A stretch of 64,000 nt of DNA from Lachnospiraceae bacterium (GCA_029224965.1 JAQXVO010000013.1:1-64000); one strand, 5' to 3'; shown: positions 42,761-51,574, counted from the stretch's first letter. A program made the numbers and translations. Notes: generated by a model not told the origin, from the sequence alone.

Positions 42761-44653
42761 ATGAGTAGTGAACAGAAGGACTTTAAGCCCTTTGTTTCTG
42801 CGGATACCGCCATGCGGGAACTGTCGCCATTTTCCATTATTGTCGGCATTCTTCTGGCAGTCATTTTCGGAGCTGCAAATGCTTATCTTGGTCTTAAAAT
42901 TGGTATGACGATTTCTGCATCCATTCCGGCTGCAGTTATTTCCATGGGTCTGATCCGTGTCATTCTGCACAGGGATTCGATCCTTGAGAATAATATGGTC
43001 CAGACCATCGGTTCTGCCGGTGAGTCGGTAGCGGCAGGTGCAATTTTCACACTGCCTGCCATCTTTATGTGGGCCAATGACGGAAAAACCGCGTATCCGT
43101 CCTTTGCTTTAATCGCCGTTATCTGTATGGTCGGCGGTGTCCTGGGTGTGCTTTTCATGGTTCCTCTTCGGAACGCTTTGATTGTCCAGGAGCATGGAAC
43201 CCTTCCCTATCCGGAAGGAACGGCCTGCGCAGAAGTCCTTCAGGCCGGTGAAGAGGGCGGTTCCAATGCCAAGACCGTTTTCTCCGGACTGGGTCTGGCT
43301 GCCGGCTTTAAATTTCTGGCAGACGGTCTGAAGATCTTCCCCAGCGAAATTACCTATGATTTCAAGAATTACAAGGGTGCCGGTATTGGTATGGATACCC
43401 TGCCTTCCCTTCTGGGTGTCGGATTTATCTGCGGTCCCAAGATTTCATCTTATATGCTGACCGGCGGTCTCCTGGGCTGGCTGGTTCTTATGCCTCTGAT
43501 CTATGTTTTCGGCGGACAACAGACCATCTATCCGGGATCTGATACGATTTCTACCATGTCGGCTGCTGTCATTTGGAAGAACTACATCAAGTATATCGGT
43601 GCAGGTGCCGTTGCCTGCGGAGGTATTATCAGCCTGATCAAATCTCTTCCTATGATGATCAAGGCTTTCTCCGGCTCCATGAAGGACTACGGCTCCAAGG
43701 TCGGAGCTTCTGTCCGTACCAATAAGGATATGCCCGCAAAGGCTCTGGTTATTGGTATCGTGATTGTGGCTCTGATGATCTGGATTCTTCCGGTATTCCC
43801 GGTTGGTCTGGGCGGAACCATTCTGATCGTTATTTTCGCTTTCTTCTTCGTTACCGTATCGGCTCGTATGGTTGGTATTGTCGGTTCTTCCAATAACCCG
43901 GTTTCCGGCATGACCATTGCAACTCTTCTGATTGTCACAGCTATTTTGAAGGCCACCGGAAATATCGGTATGAAGGGCATGACCGGCGCTATTATCATTG
44001 CTTCCATTATCTGTATCGCATCCGCTATCGCTGGCGATACCTCCCAGGACCTGAAGACCGGTTACATCATCGGTGCAACTCCCTGGAAGCAGCAGGTCGG
44101 CGAGATCATCGGTGTTCTGACTTCATCCCTTGCCATCGGCGGAACCCTTTACCTCTTAAACAGCGGTATGGGTTACGGCAGCCAGGAGCTTCCGGCACCT
44201 CAGGCCGAGCTTATGAAGATGGTTGTCGAGGGCGTTATGAAGGGCAATCTGCCCTGGGCTCTGATTTTCGCCGGTATCTTTATCGGTGTTGTTGTTGAGA
44301 TCATGGGCATTCCGGTAATGCCCTTTGCCGTAGGTCTCTACCTTCCGATCTATATTTCCCTGCCTATGATGGTCGGCGGCCTGATCCGTCTCTTCGTGGA
44401 TAAGAAGAAGGGTATGACAGAAGAGGAGCGGAAGGCTGCCAATAACCGCGGTATTCTCTATTCCTCCGGTCTGATCGCCGGCGAGGGCTTGGTTGGTATT
44501 CTTCTGGCTGCATTTGCGGCAGCGAAGCTGAATATAGATCTTTCCTCGTCCTTCAGTCTTGGAAGTATCGGTTCCCTGATTCTCTTTGCTCTTCTGGCAG
44601 TTTCTCTTCTCCGCATGGTCATGAAAAAGGAAGACAAGCATGAAGAAAAGTGA
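42761..44653 (+). CDS. OPT-family oligopeptide transporter
   Basis: A 630-residue transporter with about 15 hydrophobic segments. It begins with A-N-A-Y-L-G-L-K-I-G-M-T-I-S-A-S-I-P-A-A and contains L-P-Y-P-E-G-T-A-C-A-E-V-L, N-N-P-V-S-G-M-T-I-A and A-I-A-G-D-T-S-Q-D-L-K-T-G, all hallmarks of bacterial OPT proteins. It probably imports peptides or metal chelates with protons. The ATG at 42761 is preferred (AGAAAGG upstream); another in-frame ATG lies at 42734. Its end overlaps the PqqD-like gene by 14 nt, so they are translationally coupled. Confidence 0.9.
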   Translation: MSSEQKDFKPFVSADTAMRELSPFSIIVGILLAVIFGAANAYLGLKIGMTISASIPAAVISMGLIRVILHRDSILENNMVQTIGSAGESVAAGAIFTLPAIFMWANDGKTAYPSFALIAVICMVGGVLGVLFMVPLRNALIVQEHGTLPYPEGTACAEVLQAGEEGGSNAKTVFSGLGLAAGFKFLADGLKIFPSEITYDFKNYKGAGIGMDTLPSLLGVGFICGPKISSYMLTGGLLGWLVLMPLIYVFGGQQTIYPGSDTISTMSAAVIWKNYIKYIGAGAVACGGIISLIKSLPMMIKAFSGSMKDYGSKVGASVRTNKDMPAKALVIGIVIVALMIWILPVFPVGLGGTILIVIFAFFFVTVSARMVGIVGSSNNPVSGMTIATLLIVTAILKATGNIGMKGMTGAIIIASIICIASAIAGDTSQDLKTGYIIGATPWKQQVGEIIGVLTSSLAIGGTLYLLNSGMGYGSQELPAPQAELMKMVVEGVMKGNLPWALIFAGIFIGVVVEIMGIPVMPFAVGLYLPIYISLPMMVGGLIRLFVDKKKGMTEEERKAANNRGILYSSGLIAGEGLVGILLAAFAAAKLNIDLSSSFSLGSIGSLILFALLAVSLLRMVMKKEDKHEEK

Positions 44654-44990
44654 GAATCTTCTCGATTATAAGCCTCACAGGAATGCGCTTTTTCCCTGGA
44701 AGATCGGTAAAAACGGCCATGTTCTGGTCGTGGTTGAGCATAAGGGACTGGCAGATAAGCTGGTCCAGGTCCTTTTAAAGAAACCCCGCTATTCCGATAT
44801 CGAGCTTGATGATCTGGGTTCCTTTGTCTGGCAGAAGCTGGACGGAGAGACTACAGTCTATGAGATTGGACAGATGGTGAAGGAAGAGTTCGGTGAAAAG
44901 GCAGAGCCTCTCTACGAGCGGCTTGGCAATTATATCAAGATCCTGCATGAGAACAAGTTTATTGTCTATAAGAACCACTCAAATGAATAG
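44640..44990 (+). CDS. PqqD-like (RiPP recognition element) protein
   Basis: A 116-residue protein with the PqqD-domain pattern L-D-D-L-G-S-F-V-W-Q-K-L-D-G-E-T-T-V-Y-E-I followed by a helical C-terminus L-G-N-Y-I-K-I-L-H-E-N-K-F-I. PqqD folds are the peptide-binding winged helices that present precursor peptides to RiPP-modifying enzymes. It overlaps the OPT transporter gene by 14 nt. No precursor peptide or maturase is beside it, so it may bind a peptide moved by the transporter or regulate that transporter. The pairing is visible in the sequence; the role is inference. Confidence 0.75.
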   Translation: MKKSENLLDYKPHRNALFPWKIGKNGHVLVVVEHKGLADKLVQVLLKKPRYSDIELDDLGSFVWQKLDGETTVYEIGQMVKEEFGEKAEPLYERLGNYIKILHENKFIVYKNHSNE

Positions 44991-45027
44991 GAAATAAGGC
45001 TTTGGTTTATATTTCCGCGGCTTAAAG

Positions 45028-45070
45028 ACTCCCTCAGTCGTCAATCAGATGGCTGGAGGAGTTTTGTATT
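45028..45070 (+). terminator. Terminator of the OPT-PqqD unit
   Basis: ACTCC and GGAGT with an inner CAG/CTG extension are followed by TTTTGTATTTTT. The rest of 44991-45308 holds the next promoter and no gene. Confidence 0.65.
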
Positions 45071-45207
45071 TTTGCTCATAATGGATAAGAGCTCTGTCAG
45101 TCCTCTGACAGAAGCGTTTTCTGATCGTTCAGATTTTTTCCGGGATTAGAAGTGTGGTTTTTATTAGAAGCAAAATCTATGTTGAAAGGAAATCACACCT
45201 ATGTGTA

Positions 45208-45237
45208 TTGAAATTCACTCAACATTATCTATATAAT
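45208..45237 (+). promoter_or_regulatory. Promoter of the NSS symporter gene
   Basis: TTGAAA (45208-45213), an 18-nt spacer and a perfect TATAAT (45232-45237), about 70 nt upstream of the start. Confidence 0.55.
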
Positions 45238-45308
45238 AGTAAAGCTGACGCAATTAACTTTAACTATGAAATGGAATAGAAAGTTGCAGCAATTAAGTCT
45301 GGAAAGGA

Positions 45309-46730
45309 ATGGGAGGATCGAGCGGTTTTGATTTCTCATCAGAACCGGCCCTTCAAAAACAAATGGAAACAAAAAAACGCAGTACTTTCACTGGTAAACT
45401 TGGTTATGTTCTTTCTGCCGCCGGCGCATCCGTCGGTCTGGGAAATATATGGCGGTTCCCTTATCTTGCCGCTGAATACGGAGGAGGCATCTTCCTTGTC
45501 ATTTATATCATTCTGGCACTCACCTTCGGCTATACGATGATCGTTGCGGAGACGGCCATCGGCCGCATGTCGCAGAAGAGCCCGGTCGGGGCCTTCAGCC
45601 ACTTCAGTAAGAAGCCTTGGGTCATTTTCGGCGGCTGGATCAATGCCATCATTCCGATTCTGATCGTTCCCTATTATTCTGTCATCGGTGGCTGGGTCAT
45701 CCGTTATTTTGTGGAATATGTGGGCGGAAATGCCCGCGGACTGGCTAAAGACGGGGCCTTTTCTACCATGATTACGAGCGGCATGACATCGGAAATCTGG
45801 TTTCTGGTCTTTTCCGTTTTATCTCTGATTATTATTTTCATGGGTGTTCAGGGCGGAATCGAACGAGTCAGCCGGATTATGATGCCGATCCTTGTTGTCC
45901 TGGCGGTTATTGTCTGTATTTATTCCATGACCCGTCCGGGAGCCGGAGCAGGAATTCTCTATTTCCTGGTTCCAAATATGAAGAATTTCTCCTGGATGAC
46001 TGTAGTCACGGCCATGGGACAGATGTTCTATTCCCTGTCCATTGCCATGGGTATTCTGATCACCTTCGGTTCTTATATGAAGCGGAATGTTTCGATCGAA
46101 GGAGCTACCCGTCAGGTGGAATTCTTTGATACTTTGATTGCCGTCATGGCCGGCCTTATGATTATCCCGGCGGTTTTCGCTTTTTCTGGTGACAAGGCTG
46201 CACAGAATCTCCAAGCTGGACCTTCCCTTATGTTTATTACCATGCCGAAGATCTTCGATTCCATGGGATTCGGAAATGTTATTGGTGCTGTTTTCTTCCT
46301 TTTGGTTTTCTTTGCTGCACTGACCAGTGCCATCGCCCTGGAAGAGAGCGCTGTCGCAACGTTTGAAGATCAGCTGGGCTGGTCCAGAAAAAAGGCCACT
46401 GTTATCATTGGCCTTATTATGATTGCTCTTGGATCTCTTTCTGCTCTGGGCTATGGACCATTTGCCAATGTCAAAATTCTGGGCATGAATTTCCTAGATT
46501 TCTTTGATTTCATTACGAATTCTGTTATGATGCCCATTGCTGCTTTTACCACCTGCATGCTGGTCGTTTTTATCATCGGCCGAAAGAAGATTGCAGAAGA
46601 AGTTCTGGAAGGCGGCGGCTTCCGCCGTCAGGGCATCTTCAATTTTACGATCAAGTGGCTGGCACCGATTTTTGTCATCATCATCCTGATATCCAGTGTG
46701 GCCAATGCATTTGGGTTGATACATATGTAA
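45309..46730 (+). CDS. Sodium-dependent NSS-family symporter
   Basis: A 473-residue neurotransmitter:sodium symporter-type protein (LeuT fold) with about 11 membrane helices. It has the TM1 signature A-A-G-A-S-V-G-L-G-N-I-W-R-F-P-Y and G-G-I-F-L-V-I-Y-I in TM2. It should import an amino acid with sodium. The start is uncertain: the ATG at 45309 sits directly against its GGAAAGGA, and the family N-terminus (K-R-S-T-F-T-G-K-L-G) fits equally with an ATG at 45363. Confidence 0.9.
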   Translation: MGGSSGFDFSSEPALQKQMETKKRSTFTGKLGYVLSAAGASVGLGNIWRFPYLAAEYGGGIFLVIYIILALTFGYTMIVAETAIGRMSQKSPVGAFSHFSKKPWVIFGGWINAIIPILIVPYYSVIGGWVIRYFVEYVGGNARGLAKDGAFSTMITSGMTSEIWFLVFSVLSLIIIFMGVQGGIERVSRIMMPILVVLAVIVCIYSMTRPGAGAGILYFLVPNMKNFSWMTVVTAMGQMFYSLSIAMGILITFGSYMKRNVSIEGATRQVEFFDTLIAVMAGLMIIPAVFAFSGDKAAQNLQAGPSLMFITMPKIFDSMGFGNVIGAVFFLLVFFAALTSAIALEESAVATFEDQLGWSRKKATVIIGLIMIALGSLSALGYGPFANVKILGMNFLDFFDFITNSVMMPIAAFTTCMLVVFIIGRKKIAEEVLEGGGFRRQGIFNFTIKWLAPIFVIIILISSVANAFGLIHM

Positions 46731-46735
46731 TAAAG

Positions 46736-46895
46736 TGTCAAAATTCCTTCGTCCACGATGCACTTGTGCAGCAGTGGACGAAGGAATGATTGACACGCCC
46801 CTCAGCGAAGGTGAAGTGATGCGAAGCAGCACGGGAGCCCGAGCTGAGGAAGGATCGCGAGAGTGCGGAGCACGAAGCGATCCGGTTATTACATC
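46736..46895. repeat. Long inverted repeat plus repeat element between NSS and PfkB genes
   Basis: Positions 46736-46756 and 46774-46795 are near-perfect inverted copies of about 21 bp, with a smaller TGCAC/GTGCA stem in the loop. Directly after come two further stems: CCTCAGC (46799-46805) with GCTGAGG (46852-46858), and GGATCGC (46852-46895 region) with GCGATCC. No T run follows the first hairpin, so it is a poor terminator. Words of the second part recur at 36211-36270, suggesting a small repeat family. Confidence 0.7.
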
Positions 46896-46923
46896 GATAT
46901 GAAATACATAGAAAGAGAACCAT

Positions 46924-47856
46924 ATGAAAAACGGAATCGTCGCAATCGGAGCTACTTTTGTCGATATCAAGGGCTATCCGATCGGCCAGTACGTTCCCAA
47001 TGGCCGGAATGCCGGCAATGTTATCGAAGTCCACGGCGGTGTCAGCAGAAACATTGCTGAGGACATTGCAAATATAGAGCTTCGCCCTACTTTTATCTCC
47101 ATCGTTGATGAAAGTGCCCTGGGACAGGAAGTCATCGACAAGTTAAACCGCCATAAAGTCAATACAAAATATATTCGGAAAGTTCCGAACGGTCTGGGAA
47201 CCTGGCTGGCCATCTTCTCAAACGAGGGCGATGTGGTTGGATCCATTTCCAAGCGGCCGGATCTGACCGAGATTCTGAAGATTCTGGAAGAGGACGGGGA
47301 TGAGATTTTCTCCGAAGCGGACAGTATCTGCGTTGAATTCGATATCGAGGCCCCGATCTTAAAGAAGATCTTTGAGCTGGCCGAGAAATACGACAAGAAG
47401 GTTTATTGCCCGATTTCCAATATGTCCATTGCCATCGAGCGCCGGGATCTGATCAAGCGGTCCGGAGTTCTGGTTTGCAATGTCCAGGAAGCCGGTCTCC
47501 TTTTCTCGGATGACTACTGCAGTATGACGCCGGAGGAGCTGATGCCTATCATTGACCAGAATGTCAAACGGGCCCATTATCCAAGGATGGTTGTTACTAT
47601 GGGCGATAAGGGCGCGGTATATGCAGAATTGAATGGGGAACCCGGCTACTGTCCGCCAATCAATGTCGGCGTCGTTGATACAACTGGTGCCGGCGATGCC
47701 TTTTTCTCCGGGGTTGCCATCGGATTGACTTATGGAAAGACCCTGGGCCAGGCCTGCCGGATCGGAACCCGGATGGCAAGCTCGGTTATTTCAACCACTG
47801 ATAATGTCTGCCCCAGATTCCTGCCCAGTGAATTTGACCTGGATGTGGAAGTCTGA
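46924..47856 (+). CDS. PfkB-family carbohydrate/nucleoside kinase (PsuK-like)
   Basis: A 310-residue PfkB kinase. It has I-V-A-I-G-A-T-F-V-D-I-K-G at the start, E-V-H-G-G-V-S-R-N-I-A-E-D-I-A-N (substrate-binding G-G motif), V-T-M-G-D-K-G-A-V and the catalytic D-T-T-G-A-G-D-A-F-F-S-G. The G-G-V-S/A-R-N-I-A-E block is like that of pseudouridine kinases. The substrate is therefore possibly pseudouridine or a related ribonucleoside, but no psuG is adjacent. AAAGAGAA precedes the ATG. Confidence 0.85.
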   Translation: MKNGIVAIGATFVDIKGYPIGQYVPNGRNAGNVIEVHGGVSRNIAEDIANIELRPTFISIVDESALGQEVIDKLNRHKVNTKYIRKVPNGLGTWLAIFSNEGDVVGSISKRPDLTEILKILEEDGDEIFSEADSICVEFDIEAPILKKIFELAEKYDKKVYCPISNMSIAIERRDLIKRSGVLVCNVQEAGLLFSDDYCSMTPEELMPIIDQNVKRAHYPRMVVTMGDKGAVYAELNGEPGYCPPINVGVVDTTGAGDAFFSGVAIGLTYGKTLGQACRIGTRMASSVISTTDNVCPRFLPSEFDLDVEV

Positions 47857-47945
47857 GCAGATCCTGCGATTCTTCACAAACTTATACTTCGATTTCCCCT
47901 TACAGTCATGAACTCTGATCTTTTGGTGAATCCGAACCTTACTTC

Positions 47946-47954
47946 TGCTATAAT
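47946..47954 (+). promoter_or_regulatory. Extended -10 promoter ahead of the deaminase-like gene
   Basis: TGCTATAAT at 47946-47954 is a perfect extended -10 box with no good -35. Transcription would start near 47961, just before a hairpin. Confidence 0.5.
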
Positions 47955-47970
47955 TGAATAAATCTTTCAG

Positions 47971-48002
47971 ACGGATGCATGTAATTTACTTGCATCCGTT
48001 TT
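47971..48002 (+). terminator. Leader hairpin before the deaminase-like gene
   Basis: ACGGATGCA (47971-47979) pairs with TGCATCCGT (47991-47999) and is followed by TTTT. It could end the PfkB transcript or attenuate transcription from the promoter at 47946. The T tract is short. Confidence 0.6.
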
Positions 48003-48103
48003 AAGCATATAAAAATATAAGAAGAGCCTGCTCCAAAGATCTGCTGTCAGGCATTTTCCCGTAAGGTATCTGAAAACAGCGATAATACAGAAAGCTGAAA
48101 ATT

Positions 48104-50545
48104 ATGACCTATTTTACAACCTTCGCCCTGGACAATGAGAAGGACATCCTGGTGAATCTCTACTGGGACTTAGACCAGCTGAATTATGAGCTTGAAACCC
48201 CGAATCATCATTCCGGGAACCTGATCCGGAACCTGGCCCGCCTCTGCGGCCTGCCTCTTTCGACCAACGACGATGGGCTTTTTGTCATCCGGGGCAATAT
48301 TCCCTGCTTTATCGATGGAGAGAACCGGGAGGTCTACATTTTCCATATGGGCTCGACCAAGGTCGCAAATATCTACCGGGACGGCCGGGTGGAGCGGAAA
48401 GCAACCATTCCTTCGATCGCGAAGACTCTGATGAGTCAGACCCGGGACTATGAGCTGGGCCTCTATGAGACGATCTTCAAGACCTATATCCCGCGGGATC
48501 TGAAATTCCGGTCCGACCTTCATACCCACATGAATGCCAATCTGCCGGGCGATATCCTGATCGCCCTTGGCATTTTCCACCAGATCCGCTATCCCCTTTA
48601 TTATATCCGGAAACTGGATCTGGCGCTGACGCCGGCTCAGGACAAGCTCCTTCAGGAGCGTCGGGCCAAGGTCGAGAAGCAGTTCATCCATTCCGATCTC
48701 AAGGGCAAGTACTTGGACCGGAAGATCAATGACAATACTTTCATCAACTTCGCCAGCCTCATCCTCGAAAATCTAGACCATGCCGCCGAAAATATTGTGA
48801 AGATCCGGACTTCCCTTTCGATTCTGAAGGACGGCCAGGCCGTCTTTACCAATCTCGAGAAGGTTTACCTCTACCGCTATGTCTTCTGCAAGGGCCAGCC
48901 CAGCGAGGATCCGATTTCTCTTCGAAATGTAGACCTGATCCCCGATCATGAGGTGAAAAGGGCCCTGATTCAGATGCAGAAGGATCACGAAAATCCGGAC
49001 TATGTCGAGAACAGCCTCTTCCAGGACGGACTCCTCTGGATTGCCCGGAATTACCAGCGCCAAGGCATCTGCTATGCCGAGATCAGTGACACGACCCTGG
49101 TCAAGAAATACGAATCTCTTCGCATGCTCGAAGAGGTACACGCGGTTATGCCGGCCATTTTCCGGGAAACCGGGGTCATGCTCCGTTTCCTGGCCGCTAT
49201 CCGCCGTATTCCTCTGACCATTGTAAAGGATCGGGTAACGCCGAGCGACTACCTGGCTCAGAACATCTCGGTTCTCCATGCGACAGCCCTGGATCCCTAT
49301 GTGGCTGGTGTCGATTTCGTTGGTGAAGAGATTAATGACATTATTACACTGAAGCCGGTATTCAAGGAAATTGCAAAGATCGCGGCCAAGGATCCGGATT
49401 TTGTCATCCGTGTTCATGCCGGTGAAAATGACAGTCAGAAGGACAATATCGCCCACAGTATCGCCTGTGTCCGGGAATCCCTGGCGCCGGGCCAGGCTAT
49501 GCCCCACATGCGGATCGGCCACGGCCTCTATACCTACAGCCTGACCTCGAAAAAGGGCCGGGGGGTTCTACGGGAGCTTCGGGACAATCACATTGTCCTC
49601 GAATTCCAGATTACATCGAATGTCCGGCTCAACAACCTGAATTCCCTGAAAAATCACCCTCTGAAGCAGTATCTGGAGGCCGGCATCTCCTGTGTTCAGG
49701 GTACCGATGGCGCAGCTATCTATGGAACAGATGCCATGGAAGAGCAGCTGTCCCTGGCCCGTTTCCTCCATCTGACACCGGAGGAGATGTCCAAGATGAA
49801 GTCAGCTGAATCCGCCATCATCGAATCCAGTCAGGCTGCTTACCGGAGAAAGAAGAGAGCCTATGAGCAGGCACATTATACGGAAGATAAGCTTCTGAAG
49901 CTGATGCCGGAGATTCTTCCGGGATCGGGCATTCACGGTCTTTCCGGAGCCCGGAGCAGGCACTACGATGCCAATACGGAATTAAAGGACCAGATCTGTG
50001 AGCTTCCTTGGGACCGGACACCCATTATTCTCATGGGCGGAAGCTTTAATACCGAGCGGAGAACGACAAGACTTCGGGTTGACGGCATGGCTGAGATCGA
50101 CAATCTGCTTCGTAGGATCCGTCCGGACGAATATTTCTTCGTGATCGGCCATAAGCTGACAGGCTATGAGGGTTATCTCTTGGAAGCCCTGGCCAATCTA
50201 CCGGAAGACAGACATTTCGATGTCTTTGCCATGGTTCCGACCCTTCTGACCGCAGATGAGAAGAAACGGCTGAAGGAAGCGGACGTCAACATCCGTGTCA
50301 GCCCGGATCTCGAGGGCATGGGCATTTATAAGAGCTTCAACTATGAGATTTTCGAGCGTCGGCCTTCCATCCTTCTGGCATTTGACGGTAATTCCGCCGG
50401 CGAAAACATGATCCAGGAAGCGAAAAACGGAAAAGGACGTGCGAAAATCGAGGTCTATCTTCATGCCAAGTCTTTACTGAAGAAGGCCAAGTCCCTGGCT
50501 GGCTATGTGCACTACTTCGGAGACGGGGAGAAGCTGGAGATCTAG
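48104..50545 (+). CDS. Large adenosine deaminase-like protein with C-terminal SLOG-like domain
   Basis: An 813-residue protein. The central domain (about 130-600) is an adenosine/AMP deaminase-type barrel: D-L-H140-T-H142 (metal ligands), V-H438-A-G-E441 (metal His and catalytic Glu), R-I-G-H473-G-L and S-N-V-R-L-N, then V-Q-G-T-D535-G-A. The usual second Asp of T-D-D-P is Gly536. Residues 1-130 have no recognised motif. The C-terminal domain (about 635-813) begins I-I-L-M-G-G-S-F and has F-F-V-I-G-H-K-L-T-G-Y-E-G-Y-L-L-E-A-L, a pattern like nucleotide-binding SLOG/Rossmann domains (inference). Ordinary deaminases are about 340 residues. It precedes a sirtuin by 28 nt, suggesting linked action on adenosine or ADP-ribose compounds. 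Confidence 0.85.
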   Translation: MTYFTTFALDNEKDILVNLYWDLDQLNYELETPNHHSGNLIRNLARLCGLPLSTNDDGLFVIRGNIPCFIDGENREVYIFHMGSTKVANIYRDGRVERKATIPSIAKTLMSQTRDYELGLYETIFKTYIPRDLKFRSDLHTHMNANLPGDILIALGIFHQIRYPLYYIRKLDLALTPAQDKLLQERRAKVEKQFIHSDLKGKYLDRKINDNTFINFASLILENLDHAAENIVKIRTSLSILKDGQAVFTNLEKVYLYRYVFCKGQPSEDPISLRNVDLIPDHEVKRALIQMQKDHENPDYVENSLFQDGLLWIARNYQRQGICYAEISDTTLVKKYESLRMLEEVHAVMPAIFRETGVMLRFLAAIRRIPLTIVKDRVTPSDYLAQNISVLHATALDPYVAGVDFVGEEINDIITLKPVFKEIAKIAAKDPDFVIRVHAGENDSQKDNIAHSIACVRESLAPGQAMPHMRIGHGLYTYSLTSKKGRGVLRELRDNHIVLEFQITSNVRLNNLNSLKNHPLKQYLEAGISCVQGTDGAAIYGTDAMEEQLSLARFLHLTPEEMSKMKSAESAIIESSQAAYRRKKRAYEQAHYTEDKLLKLMPEILPGSGIHGLSGARSRHYDANTELKDQICELPWDRTPIILMGGSFNTERRTTRLRVDGMAEIDNLLRRIRPDEYFFVIGHKLTGYEGYLLEALANLPEDRHFDVFAMVPTLLTADEKKRLKEADVNIRVSPDLEGMGIYKSFNYEIFERRPSILLAFDGNSAGENMIQEAKNGKGRAKIEVYLHAKSLLKKAKSLAGYVHYFGDGEKLEI

Positions 50546-50573
50546 TAAATTTTATTAGAAAGGGGTGACAGAT

Positions 50574-51374
50574 ATGGATCAGAATGGAAATCTGGAAAAT
50601 TCAGGAAATGAAAGATCAAAAGCAGGAGGAGAACTTCCCGAAGAGGTTCAGGCCCTCCAGGATGCAATCGACCGATCAAAGAAAATTGTCTTCTTCGGCG
50701 GTGCCGGTGTCTCAACTGAAAGCGGCATTCCGGATTTCCGGAGCAAGGACGGCCTTTATAACCAGCATGATGTCAACTTCGACAAATATCCTCCTGAATA
50801 TCTGCTCAGCCATTCCTGCCTTATGGACAATCCGAAGATCTACTTCGAATTCCACCGACAGAAGATGGATACGAGAAAGGTTCAGCCCAATGCGGCCCAT
50901 CGTTATCTGGCCGAGCTGGAGAAAACAGGAAAGCTTCTCGGCATTGTGACTCAGAATATCGATGGACTTCATCAGAAGGCCGGCAGTAAAAAGGTCTTTG
51001 AAATTCACGGATCTGCGCTTCGAAATTACTGCATGAAATGCGGGAAGGTCTACCCGTCGGACTATATTTTCGAATCCAAGGAGCCTATCCCTCACTGCAG
51101 CTGCGGCGGTGTCATCCGGCCGGATATCACCCTCTATGAGGAATCCCTTCCGGAAGATGCGGTCGAGAAGGCGGTCCGGGCTCTATCCGAGGCGGATCTC
51201 CTGATTATCGGAGGAACATCTCTTACGGTTTACCCGGCAGCATCCTTTATCAACTATTTCCATGGGGATACCCTGGCAGTTATCAATGAGAGCAATCTGT
51301 CAGTGCCAAGGGCCAGGAACACCATTGTCATCCATGACCGGATCGGGAAGGTGTTCTCTATGCTGAAGACCTGA
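50574..51374 (+). CDS. Sirtuin (SIR2-family NAD-dependent deacylase)
   Basis: A 266-residue sirtuin. NAD-binding motifs are F-F-G-G-A-G-V-S-T-E-S-G-I-P-D-F-R and T-Q-N-I-D-G-L-H-Q-K-A-G; the catalytic His is in E-I-H-G-S. A zinc ribbon C-M-K-C and C-S-C follows, then I-I-G-G-T-S-L-T-V-Y-P. All key residues are present, so it should remove acyl groups from lysines using NAD and release O-acyl-ADP-ribose. About 30 charged residues precede the fold. The ATG at 50574 is chosen since AAAGGGG lies 8 nt upstream; a GTG at 50565 would overlap that site. It is probably cotranscribed with the deaminase-like gene. Confidence 0.93.
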   Translation: MDQNGNLENSGNERSKAGGELPEEVQALQDAIDRSKKIVFFGGAGVSTESGIPDFRSKDGLYNQHDVNFDKYPPEYLLSHSCLMDNPKIYFEFHRQKMDTRKVQPNAAHRYLAELEKTGKLLGIVTQNIDGLHQKAGSKKVFEIHGSALRNYCMKCGKVYPSDYIFESKEPIPHCSCGGVIRPDITLYEESLPEDAVEKAVRALSEADLLIIGGTSLTVYPAASFINYFHGDTLAVINESNLSVPRARNTIVIHDRIGKVFSMLKT

Positions 51375-51574
51375 AAGACCTGCACCAACGGATCCAGTAC
51401 TGATTTTACAGACATCTATGGTGAAAAAGAGGGAATCCATGATTGGTTGTAAGATGACTTCATGCATATGCAGTTGATTCTGAAAAAGATTCCGCGAATC
51501 CATCCGGCACGAGCAGGAAATCGTGATAAAATAGGAGAGTAAAAAAGCAATGAACGATCCCAAGGAGGACTGCG

